NCBI GenBank assembly: GCA_029194725.1
Contig: JARFXQ010000001.1
Span: 1-64,000, forward strand
Origin: Nitrospira sp.
Lineage (GTDB): Bacteria > Nitrospirota > Nitrospiria > Nitrospirales > Nitrospiraceae
DNA: 64,000 bases
Direction of reading: 5' to 3'
Below are positions 30,112 to 37,320 of this stretch, piece by piece (position 1 is the stretch's first letter; every line of letters begins with the position of its first letter). The position numbers and the translations under genes were made by a program. Under the pieces are notes generated by a model. The model was not told the DNA's origin. It saw only the letters and a list, made by a program, of their open reading frames with translations, and did not search any database.

Positions 30112-31131
30112 ATGCATGCCTATTTCAATGTCCGCGCCTCCCGATATGTCGGTGCGTTGATGTCTCTCAGCCTGGTAGTGGCGGGATGCTCGATGTTTTC
30201 GGGAGAGGCAAAGCTCCACAAGAATGCGAAGGGATCCATCTACCTTAAGGATATCGCCGATTGGTCATTCGAGGCCAGCCATCCAGCCACCATCGACGAG
30301 ATGATGATGCTGAAAATAGTCAAAGGCGTTGTAACCGACGACGTTCAGAAAATGAGAAGCAACATGCCCGCCAGTGGCAGCAAGCCGATGAGAGTGTTCA
30401 GCGATGAAGACGCCGAGTTTCTTGCTCCCCTGCTAGCCCAAGGTTTATCGCAAGCGAAACCGGAGCAGATTGTCGGTTTCAAGGTGTCTCCATCGGCAGG
30501 GTCAGGCACTGAACCCACAGCGGGCACCATCTACATGTATAAAGGGTCGATTTATCTGACAATCGCTCCTTCTCAAAACGGGAAGGTATCTGGATTCATT
30601 CCTAGCTCTGCCGCTCGTCTTGAAAAAGCTCCTTCCTTCGTCGCTCTGGGAAGCGGAGCGATGACGATGGTGATCGACTACCAAACCCTAGCCAAGGGAC
30701 CAATGCAGAGGTCGCCTCTTGCAGCGAGGATGCCGAAACCTGTCCCTGCTTCTGCATCACAGACTGCTCCGATGACACCAGCCGCTGCACAGGCGCAACG
30801 TGCATCGGCCATGGAAACAACGTCGTCACAGGAGGCTTCCGCCCCGTTGGGCACTCAGGAGTTTCCTGTCTATACCTATGACCGAACTGATTCAGGAATT
30901 CCTCAATCGAGCACCGATGAACTCCTCAACAGGAAAATGGATGAGCTCCGGGAAGCGCGTGAGGCGGGCAAGCTCAAGGACTCCGAGATTGCAATGCTGA
31001 AGAAGGAAGCAACCTGGATGAAAAAGGAGCTCCGTCAACGGACGGAAGAGATGAAAGCCTTGAAGGCGAGCAAAACAGCCGCCCGTTCAGCCCCGAAAAA
31101 GAAATCGGCGGAAGCACATCCGACCCGCTGA
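30112..31131 (+). CDS. lipoprotein with C-terminal coiled coil
   Basis: 339 residues; AAGGAG precedes the ATG by 8 nt. Type II signal with Cys26 in LVVAGC. The middle (DEDAEFLAPLLAQGLSQAKPEQIVGFKV, then GTIYMYKGSIYLTIAP) looks like a globular periplasmic domain. A Pro/Ala/Gln/Ser-rich linker leads to a charged helix (LLNRKMDELREAREAGKLKDSEIAMLKKEATWMKK cut here into short repeats) and a basic tail. It may link the outer membrane to other envelope parts. Family not recognised. Confidence 0.6.
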   Translation: MHAYFNVRASRYVGALMSLSLVVAGCSMFSGEAKLHKNAKGSIYLKDIADWSFEASHPATIDEMMMLKIVKGVVTDDVQKMRSNMPASGSKPMRVFSDEDAEFLAPLLAQGLSQAKPEQIVGFKVSPSAGSGTEPTAGTIYMYKGSIYLTIAPSQNGKVSGFIPSSAARLEKAPSFVALGSGAMTMVIDYQTLAKGPMQRSPLAARMPKPVPASASQTAPMTPAAAQAQRASAMETTSSQEASAPLGTQEFPVYTYDRTDSGIPQSSTDELLNRKMDELREAREAGKLKDSEIAMLKKEATWMKKELRQRTEEMKALKASKTAARSAPKKKSAEAHPTR

Positions 31132-31142
31132 TCGACTATCGA

Positions 31143-31859
31143 TCAACCGACATCGTACAACTCAGGCTGCAGCAGGACAACCTCTCTGGACAGAGGCTGA
31201 CGAAAGCTCATGCGGCAGTAGCAGGCATAAGTGACATAGGTATCTTGCAGACAGTACTGCGCGAGCTCACGACCTTGTCTCCTCTCCCACATCTCGGCGA
31301 CTTGTTCCCCACTGCCCGACTTCGTGTCGACCTGTAATGCGCGGGCCAATACATCGAGCTTGACCCACCCCCTCGTATCCCAATTACTCCAGATGGCCAT
31401 CGTGTCATAGACCGGATCGGTACGGAACTTTGCTAGGTTGATGTCGAGGCTGGGTTTCACTTGATTGATGATCGACCGTTTCCTAATGAAGGGAAGATCA
31501 AAACCGAGCCCGTTATGCGTGATGTACAAGGTAGGACGGTCCTGGGCCAGTCTCGCCCAAAATTGGCGGAGCAGCTCACGTTCGTTCGCCCCGAACCAGG
31601 CCACGGCGCTCCGCGCTTCCATCTGATCGGAAAACTCCAGCAAGCCGATGCAGACGATGCGGCTGAACGTCCCATCGAATGCGGACTTAGCATACGACTC
31701 ATCCTCCGCACGACGTCGTTCTTCAGCGGCTCCCGCGGCGAAAAGGTCATAGCCTCTTTCGCCATAAGGAGGTTCATCGTCTACCTGCGACTTCCCTACC
31801 AGACGGGCCCATTCATCGCGTGTGGCCTGGACGGTTTCAATGTCGAGCACCACCTTCAT
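31143..31859 (-). CDS. 3'-5' exonuclease, PolB exonuclease-like
   Basis: 238 residues. RNase H-fold exonuclease of the DNA_pol_B_exo2 type. Catalytic acids are visible in VVLDIETV (Asp/Glu) and in ITHNGLGFDLPFIRKR (Asp); AQYCLQDTYVTYACY carries the last Asp. It overlaps the NUDIX gene by 4 bp and forms the third gene of a mutY-NUDIX-exonuclease operon, so a role in DNA repair or nucleotide-pool cleaning is likely. The exact substrate is unknown. Confidence 0.8.
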   Translation of the reverse strand: MKVVLDIETVQATRDEWARLVGKSQVDDEPPYGERGYDLFAAGAAEERRRAEDESYAKSAFDGTFSRIVCIGLLEFSDQMEARSAVAWFGANERELLRQFWARLAQDRPTLYITHNGLGFDLPFIRKRSIINQVKPSLDINLAKFRTDPVYDTMAIWSNWDTRGWVKLDVLARALQVDTKSGSGEQVAEMWERRQGRELAQYCLQDTYVTYACYCRMSFRQPLSREVVLLQPELYDVG

Positions 31860-32260
31860 CGTGAAACTCCGAGCGCCTCGCGCCGCAGGGCTTCGATAAC
31901 CTCGTAGTCTGCCGGCGGGAACTTAAACTGCGTAAGGCCTTCGGGGTACACCCATCGGATTTCTTCACAGCCGATTGGCACCGGTTCCCCCTGTCCAATA
32001 GCACATCGAAAAAAATGCAACTCTATGATGCGATCGGGATAATCATGCTGGATGATCCGGTACGGAATAACAAGGTCAACTTGGATGCTCAGCTCTTCAA
32101 ACAGCTCCCGTTGCAAACAGTCCGTTAAGGATTCTCCTGGTTCTCGTTTTCCGCCAGGGAACTCCCAGAAACCGGCTAAGTGGCCACCGGGCTTTCGACG
32201 AGCAATCAAATAGCGACCGTCCCGGTGGATGAGGCCCGCTGCCACTTCGATGACTTTCAT
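31856..32260 (-). CDS. mutT: MutT-type NUDIX hydrolase (8-oxo-dGTP diphosphatase)
   Basis: 134 residues from ATG 32260, which overlaps the mutY stop by 4 bp; the longer frame to 32440 lies within mutY and is not used. The Nudix box GGKREPGESLTDCLQRELFEELSI is complete. MKVIEVAAGLIHRDGRYLIARRKPGGHLAG and FWEFPGG are the MutT opening. Adjacent mutY supports a GO-system role: MutT removes 8-oxo-dGTP while MutY removes A opposite 8-oxo-G. Confidence 0.88.
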   Translation of the reverse strand: MKVIEVAAGLIHRDGRYLIARRKPGGHLAGFWEFPGGKREPGESLTDCLQRELFEELSIQVDLVIPYRIIQHDYPDRIIELHFFRCAIGQGEPVPIGCEEIRWVYPEGLTQFKFPPADYEVIEALRREALGVSR

Positions 32261-32982
32261 AGTCGGCCGACCTTTTCCCGAGGCGTCGCGCTGAACGGAT
32301 ATGTCTTGCAAAACGACTTCATCGGACAAAGCAGACAGTAAGGATCTCGCGCCGTGCAGACCATCGCTCCAAAATCCATGATCGCCTGGTTGAAGTCGTA
32401 CCCTTTCCCCGAGGGGATCAAGGTTTCTGATAATTCCCATAGCCTCGTCTTCTGTGCTTTGGGATCACCCTCAGCGACAAACACCCTGTGTAAGACACGG
32501 ATCACGTTCGTATCTAAAATGGGCGCATCCTCATTGAACGCGAAGGAGCGAATAGCCCCGGCAGTATAACGCCCGATCCCTTTGAACGAGAGTAACTCGT
32601 CGGCGTCATTGGGTAACTTCCCTCCGTACCGTTCCACCGTTTCGCAAGCGATCCCGTGGAGCCGCTCCGGGCGAATGTTGTACCCGAGGGGATACCAAGC
32701 CTTTTTGACGTCGGCAACCGGCGCTTCTGCCAGGTCTTCGAAACTGGGATAACGTTCCAGAAACTCGTGGTACTTGGGGATCACCCGATCGACTTGAGTC
32801 TGCTGGAGCATCACTTCAGAAACAAGAATATGGTAAGGATCAGACGTCTTTCTCCAGGGCAAGTCACGGCCATATTCCTCATACCACTTCAGGAGACGCA
32901 GTTGGAATCGGCGCTTCGCAGAACGGTCGAGTAGACCGGTCTTGCCGGGCTTTTTCTTGTTGGGAGGTCGTCTTGCAGGCAT
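32257..32982 (-). CDS. mutY: A/G-specific adenine glycosylase MutY
   Basis: About 241 residues from ATG 32982; an upstream in-frame ATG at 33021 adds 13 poorly supported residues. HhH-GPD glycosylase that removes adenine mispaired with 8-oxoguanine. The catalytic Glu is in SEVMLQQTQVDRV, the HhH-GPD segment is FKGIGRYTAGAIRSFAFNEDAPILDTNV (Asp), and the 4Fe-4S loop CTARDPYCLLCPMKSFC has the exact C-x6-C-x2-C-x5-C spacing. It is short: it lacks the C-terminal MutT-like domain of classic MutY, and a separate MutT follows. Confidence 0.9.
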   Translation of the reverse strand: MPARRPPNKKKPGKTGLLDRSAKRRFQLRLLKWYEEYGRDLPWRKTSDPYHILVSEVMLQQTQVDRVIPKYHEFLERYPSFEDLAEAPVADVKKAWYPLGYNIRPERLHGIACETVERYGGKLPNDADELLSFKGIGRYTAGAIRSFAFNEDAPILDTNVIRVLHRVFVAEGDPKAQKTRLWELSETLIPSGKGYDFNQAIMDFGAMVCTARDPYCLLCPMKSFCKTYPFSATPREKVGRL

Positions 32983-33529
32983 GCACCGAGCCCTATAATC
33001 ACCGTCTCTCAACCGCGACATTGTAGGAGTCCCCTCCCTTCAAAATCAAATGCACCCATCACCCTCTCGAGTGAAGAAACCTATGCGCAAGCGATCCCGT
33101 GGAGCCGCTCCGGGCGAATGTTGTACCCGAGGGGATACCACGTCTTCTTGACATCAGCGACCGGAGCTTCCGCCAAGTCTTCGAAACTCGGATAACGTTC
33201 CAGAAACTCGTGGTACTTGGGGATCACCCGATCGACTTGAGTCTGCTGGAGCATCACCTCTGAAACGAGGATATGGTAAGGATCAGACGTCTTTCTCCAG
33301 GGCAAGTCACGGCCATATTCCTCATACCACTTCAGGAGACGCAGTTGGAATCGGCGCTTCGCAGAACGGTCGGGTAGACCGGTCTTGCCGGGCTTTTTCT
33401 TGTTGGGAAGTCGTCGTGCAGGCATCCACCGAGCCCTATGATCATCGTCTCTCGACCGCGACATTGTAGGAGTCCCCTCCCTTCAAAATCAAATGCACCC
33501 ATCACCCTCTTGAGTGAAGAAACCTATGC
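32643..33529. repeat. 443-bp tandem duplication covering the mutY 5' part
   Basis: Unit 1 is 32643-33086 and unit 2 33087-33529, offset 443 bp, nearly identical throughout (a few percent mismatches by eye). Each contains the upstream region plus about 126 codons of mutY. The junction lies at CCTATGC-GCAAGCG. Confidence 0.9.
33081..33464 (-). pseudogene. mutY 5' fragment from tandem duplication
   Basis: 127 codons nearly identical to the N-terminal half of MutY, including SEVMLQQTQVDRV, then a stop right after HGIACA at the duplication junction. It lacks the HhH-GPD Asp and the 4Fe-4S loop, so it cannot be a glycosylase. Because the duplication includes the region upstream of mutY, the intact gene keeps a copy of its own promoter. 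The fragment may be transcribed as a leader or just be debris. Confidence 0.85.
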
Positions 33530-33600
33530 TCAAACGCCGACGGACTATCTGGCTAGGGAACAATTCTCGTGGTAGCATCTAGGTAGCTCATGAGGGAACT

Positions 33601-34077
33601 ATGAAGGTGGAGACCTTTCGAGAGCGGCTATCGCAAGCCTTGGTTGTGGTTGGAAGTTTGGTCTGCGCACTTTTCCCCTTTCCCTCTCTAGCTGAAACCC
33701 TGCAAGTACCATGGGAATGTTCGAATTACACGGGCGACGCGCAGATCCGTTGTGTGAACGCCTTCATGGAAGCGCAACAGAAGAAGATTGCGGAGATCGA
33801 GGGGAAGCTTCAATCTCAAGAGGGGACCGTCGGCCAACTCAGAAGCCAGCTCGATCGGCAAACCACGGCAACAACAGACCTACAGCGCCAGCTTGCAGAG
33901 CGGCCCACCACGAACATTGTCCAGATCCCCTATTCATATCCCTATTCCTACGGCTATCCCCTCGGCCTTGGACTCGGGTTCGGACTTCAATTTGGCGGCG
34001 CTGGTATCTATGCCTCACCCTATTACCGCCCCTTTTGGGGCCACCGACATTACGGATATTGGGGTTACCCCTGGTGA
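33601..34077 (+). CDS. secreted coiled-coil protein with Tyr/Gly-rich tail
   Basis: 158 residues, GAGGGA before the ATG. Signal peptide to about residue 31 (LALA-like ending SLAETLQ). Then two cysteines (ECSNYTGDAQIRCVNAF), a coiled coil (QQKKIAEIEGKLQSQEGTVG) and a C-terminal tail rich in Tyr, Pro and Gly (YPYSYGYPLGLGLGFG, WGHRHYGYWGYPW). Such tails occur in surface or matrix proteins, but no family is recognised. Probably a single-gene unit. Confidence 0.6.
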   Translation: MKVETFRERLSQALVVVGSLVCALFPFPSLAETLQVPWECSNYTGDAQIRCVNAFMEAQQKKIAEIEGKLQSQEGTVGQLRSQLDRQTTATTDLQRQLAERPTTNIVQIPYSYPYSYGYPLGLGLGFGLQFGGAGIYASPYYRPFWGHRHYGYWGYPW

Positions 34078-34248
34078 AATAGCCGGTCGCTTTGGCTGGC
34101 CGCAGCGTGGTCGGGAGCCTGCTCAGATCGGTCTTTTCGTTGACAAGTCTCCTCCTGCCACATAGCCTGCTACCGAATACCCAATTGGCTACAACGGTGG
34201 TCGGCTCGGCAGTCAGAAAGCCCACATCCCGCAACACAAGGATGCACG

Positions 34249-34608
34249 ATGGTTGTTCGGAAATTCCCCCGGTTTCCTGTTGAAATCCCAAGCACGTTGG
34301 TTCAGAGAGACAAGCTTCGATACAACGCTTCGGTAAAAGACCTGTCTTTGAAGGGCTGTCGGCTAGAGAGCACGATCCGCCCTTTCACCGGCATGCAGGT
34401 GGAACTGTTTCTTCAACTGGAAAACGGATCCCCACCAATCCACGTCATCAAAGCGACCGTCCGATGGGCCGGTTCACAGGGCATCGGCATGGAGTTTCTC
34501 GCGATGGAACCGACAGAACATGAACGACTCAAACGGGTAGTCGACCAAGCCTCCGTGACAGCAGGACAGGCGTTGATCGTTCCCCAAGGCGAGCTGCCGA
34601 AGGCGTGA
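34249..34608 (+). CDS. PilZ-domain protein
   Basis: 119 residues; AAGG lies 8 nt before the ATG. PilZ fold: RKFPRFPVEIPSTL stands in for the RxxxR motif and DLSLKGCRLES for D/NxSxxG, then GMQVELFLQLENG and VRWAGSQGIGMEFLAM. PilZ domains bind c-di-GMP, but the first motif has RKFPR rather than a clean RxxxR spaced to the strand, so binding is uncertain. A diverged copy of an internal segment (34393-34479) lies beyond the PemK module at 35329-35415. Confidence 0.75.
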   Translation: MVVRKFPRFPVEIPSTLVQRDKLRYNASVKDLSLKGCRLESTIRPFTGMQVELFLQLENGSPPIHVIKATVRWAGSQGIGMEFLAMEPTEHERLKRVVDQASVTAGQALIVPQGELPKA

Positions 34609-34803
34609 CGCGCCTCGTACTCGTCATGCATTTCCTCCAAAACAAAGCATTGCGCAGATTTTCCAGCAGACTGAGACTGCTGTAACGCCACATTAGAACG
34701 ACTTCCCCAAGCGTTGTTTTGCAGAAATCAACCTCAGAATCCGTGAGAATTTAGTCGCTCACCGAGAACGCGGGAGGCAGAAATGGTTTGCAACAGTCAC
34801 AGA

Positions 34804-35121
34804 TTACAAATCCAGCGCAAAGCGCAGGGAGTCTTTGACCTTGACCATTACATCGGCGGGAAGATGCCCCAATTTGCGTTCCAGCCGCGCTTCGACGAGC
34901 GAGCCAATACCTTGGACATTGATGACTGACGCAACATCAAGGAACGACAGATGCCCAACAGGAATCTCGTAGGCACTCCCTCGATGTTGGGTAGTAAAGG
35001 GAACGTAAGTGAGAAGGGCGCGAGGAGGATCGGGGTCCTGTCGAGAAATGATCAAGACCGGGCGGACTTTCGCGGCCAACCCCAGGTCAGCCAGCCAGAT
35101 TTCACCCGGTTTGGCTTTCAT
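34804..35121 (-). CDS. PemK/MazF-family endoribonuclease toxin
   Basis: 105 residues. GEIWLADLGLAAKVRPVLIISRQD is the MazF opening, with PVLI and the basic/Ser residues around the active site; TYVPFTTQHRG carries the conserved Thr strand and EIPVG the next. MazF toxins cut mRNA at short motifs. The antitoxin gene overlaps its start by 20 bp (35102-35121). Both are on the minus strand between PilZ and an Ig-like gene. Confidence 0.82.
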   Translation of the reverse strand: MKAKPGEIWLADLGLAAKVRPVLIISRQDPDPPRALLTYVPFTTQHRGSAYEIPVGHLSFLDVASVINVQGIGSLVEARLERKLGHLPADVMVKVKDSLRFALDL

Positions 35122-35287
35122 CCAGCGTATCTAACACTTCCTGCACGAGCTTTCGAGACGGTAAGAGATCGAGCGCCTGGGCATCGGCCAGGTCAATCAC
35201 ATCGGTCACGATCTGTTCGACTTGAGCGGCCACCTCGGGTCGCCACGCAGCCAGCTTTTTATCCAGCTTTTCAGCAATTTGGGTCAT
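35102..35287 (-). CDS. antitoxin of the PemK/MazF pair
   Basis: 61 residues, helical and acidic at the C-terminus (EVLDTLDESQTG). The N-terminus KLDKKLAAWRPEVAAQVEQIVTDVI does not show a clear AbrB or ribbon-helix-helix fold. Identity as antitoxin rests on position: it precedes and overlaps the toxin gene by 20 bp and has the typical size. It may regulate the pair by binding its own upstream region near 35290-35330. Confidence 0.6.
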   Translation of the reverse strand: MTQIAEKLDKKLAAWRPEVAAQVEQIVTDVIDLADAQALDLLPSRKLVQEVLDTLDESQTG

Positions 35288-35328
35288 GATCGAAGTCTAG
35301 CAGCTTGCTGGGCTTCGCGCAACGGAGC

Positions 35329-35415
35329 ACGCAGGTGGAACTGTTTCTTCAACTGGAAAACGAATCGGCATCCATCCACATAAATAAGGCGACCGTTTGA
35401 TAGGCCGGCTCAACG
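35329..35415 (+). pseudogene. PilZ internal fragment, diverged copy
   Basis: 87 bp collinear, without indels, with codons of the PilZ gene at 34393-34479 (offset 936 bp). It encodes GCAGGTGGAACTG-type VELFLQLEN sequence and an in-frame TGA. It begins just past the antitoxin and ends 3 bp before the stop codon of the Ig-like gene on the other strand. About 80-85% identical by eye. Confidence 0.7.
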
Positions 35416-35417
35416 GA

Positions 35418-36464
35418 CTATTCTCCAAGTTTCACGAATTGAATCATCGTCTTCAGGCTCACTGCGACCTCCGGTGTCACCTCGCTCGCAACTGCGAGGT
35501 AGTTCCGGAGCTTGGACGGCAACTTGCGCATTGATTCCTCACTCCACGTGCGTTCCTGCGCGGCGAGATATTCAAAATCCCTCACGACTCTAGATGCCAG
35601 TTTGGGGACGACGTCCGTGAAGTCTTGAAGGATATGTATTGGAACAGGGTCGGGTGCTTGAGTCAGTGGAGATTTCACAGAAATCAGGTAGGGGCCCCGG
35701 TCATAGGTTTTCGCGAATTTATTCAGCAGCACCTTTGCTCTATCAAAATCATAGACAGCTAACACCTTCTTTGCGAAGTCTGGATCGTCCTCCTTCCCCT
35801 TTGGCAATTCTGTCACCGGGATATGCGTCGCATTCAGCTGGCTCGGACGGACGTACCGACCGAGATTGCTGAGCTGGCGCATGACCCGCAAGCACGCCTC
35901 CAGAGTCTTGAGATAGCGCACCGTTTCCTTTTCCCCTTGCGGCTCCGCACTCAGAAGCAAATAACTGTACAGACCGTAGTTGGGTTTTTCCTCTTGATTG
36001 GGCAATAGATAGCGCCGGGCGGTAATCAGTCCGCCGCGGGTCCCCGCTGTTGGGTCCTCTCCACCTGTTGGCTCCTTTTTGCCAATGAACACCTCTACCG
36101 TACAACTTGAGTAGCCTGCCGTCATCGCCTTGACCGTAGCCATCACCTTTGTATGCGACTCGCCGGACTTGATACGGACCTTGCTCAGATTCCATTCAAC
36201 CTCGGGACCACTGCTTTGGACGGTTCCATCGCTAACATGCCATTGAAATGAGACAGCTTGTGCGGTCGGAGTGCCATGCTGAGCCCCAACGACCACTTGC
36301 AGCCTGGTGGTCTCTCCCTCAATGATCGTAGGACGATCCGTGAGACAGATAAGATCCGTCGCATCGTTCTGGCTGTCAGCCTGGGCGAACGCTGTTGAAG
36401 AAACCAGAAGGACGACGAGAAGCGGCAGACTTCCAAGAATCCTCCAGCACAACCGCCACCTCAT
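35418..36464 (-). CDS. secreted Ig-like domain protein
   Basis: 348 residues with a signal peptide (LGSLPLLVVLLVSSTAFAQA). The first 110 residues look like a PKD or Ig-type beta-sandwich (ITLTDRPTIIEGETTRLQVVVGA-like strand pattern, QWHVSDGTVQSSGPEVEWNL, then CTVEVFIG). The C-terminal 200 residues are helical (YLKTLEACLRVMRQLSNLGRY; RKLPSKLRNYLAVASEVTPEV). The ATG overlaps the TIR-protein stop by 4 bp, so it is probably translated with it. Family unrecognised; likely periplasmic. Confidence 0.6.
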   Translation of the reverse strand: MRWRLCWRILGSLPLLVVLLVSSTAFAQADSQNDATDLICLTDRPTIIEGETTRLQVVVGAQHGTPTAQAVSFQWHVSDGTVQSSGPEVEWNLSKVRIKSGESHTKVMATVKAMTAGYSSCTVEVFIGKKEPTGGEDPTAGTRGGLITARRYLLPNQEEKPNYGLYSYLLLSAEPQGEKETVRYLKTLEACLRVMRQLSNLGRYVRPSQLNATHIPVTELPKGKEDDPDFAKKVLAVYDFDRAKVLLNKFAKTYDRGPYLISVKSPLTQAPDPVPIHILQDFTDVVPKLASRVVRDFEYLAAQERTWSEESMRKLPSKLRNYLAVASEVTPEVAVSLKTMIQFVKLGE

Positions 36465-37171
36465 GCGACCCTCCTTCGCCGATTACTGATGAGACGCCAG
36501 AGACGTTTGCCGCCAAGCGCGAGGCCATAGGAAATGACGAGCAACACAGGAATTTCGTTCTCGGTATACCCTCCCGAACTGTACCCGATCATAGCCAAGA
36601 CCACCGTGAGCACAAACGCAATCCCGATCGCAGAATAATCCAACTTGTACCAAGGGGACTGTCTCTTGTCCGACTCAGCTTCCGGCACATCCAACTTTGC
36701 AGTGAGCCCACCGACTGATTCAATACCCTTGATCAGCACCTCCAGATCGGCCTTGCGGCGGGCCTTGGTATCGCCAACCTTGTAGGCTTGCTGATCGCAT
36801 AGGCCACGGATGTCTTCCGGGAGCTGTTCGGCCTTCGGCATTGCGGCATCATCGACCAGGACAGGAATGACCGTCACGCCCTGATAGCTCAGCGCCAGCG
36901 CGATTTCTTGGTGGTGGACATCGTCAGGCAATGCGATTCGAGGCCGTTGCTGCTCGTCCGCAATCGTCAACCATTGCCGTCCGATCACTACGAGCACGAC
37001 CGAACATTGGTTCAGCGCACGTTGGAGCTGATCACGCCAGTTCCCCGGACCAAGGGCATCTTTGTCCAGGAAGACTTGATCGTCACCAAACGCCTTGGCA
37101 AGATCATCGCGCAAGCCGATCGCCCAGGCCTTCGCATCGGCTTGACGATAGCTAATGAAGATACCGGCCAT
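36461..37171 (-). CDS. TIR-domain protein with C-terminal membrane helices
   Basis: About 236 residues from ATG 37171 (MAGIFISYRQADAKAWAIGL); the longer frame to 37240 runs into a REP-like repeat and is rejected. The TIR fold is clear: FISYRQAD, QVFLDKDALGPGNWRDQLQRAL, VVLVVIGRQWL and HHQEIALALSYQGVTVIPVLVDD, with the candidate catalytic Glu in HQEIALAL. Two hydrophobic helices (IGIAFVLTVVLAMIGY and IPVLLVISYGLALGG) close the protein. TIR domains often degrade NAD during phage defence; a scaffold role is also possible. It is paired with a secreted Ig-like gene and near a CHAT protease. Confidence 0.82.
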   Translation of the reverse strand: MAGIFISYRQADAKAWAIGLRDDLAKAFGDDQVFLDKDALGPGNWRDQLQRALNQCSVVLVVIGRQWLTIADEQQRPRIALPDDVHHQEIALALSYQGVTVIPVLVDDAAMPKAEQLPEDIRGLCDQQAYKVGDTKARRKADLEVLIKGIESVGGLTAKLDVPEAESDKRQSPWYKLDYSAIGIAFVLTVVLAMIGYSSGGYTENEIPVLLVISYGLALGGKRLWRLISNRRRRVA

Positions 37172-37214
37172 GGGTATAGCCTTGCTTATCTCTAATGCAG
37201 AGAGTCCCAGAATA

Positions 37215-37291
37215 CGTTCGTGGTGAGCATGTCGAACCATGAACGGAACTGCATAAAATCACACGCCCTTCGACCGGCTCAGGGCGAACGG
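37215..37291. repeat. REP-like intergenic repeat
   Basis: Begins CGTTCGTGGTGAGCATGTCG and ends CGACCGGCTCAGGGCGAACG; the ends are complementary (CGTTCG with CGAACG, TGAGC with GCTCA). The same core occurs at the IS110 insertion site and in related form at 44664. Confidence 0.7.
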
Positions 37292-37320
37292 ATTATGATA
37301 AGAATTTTCTGGACACTCCA

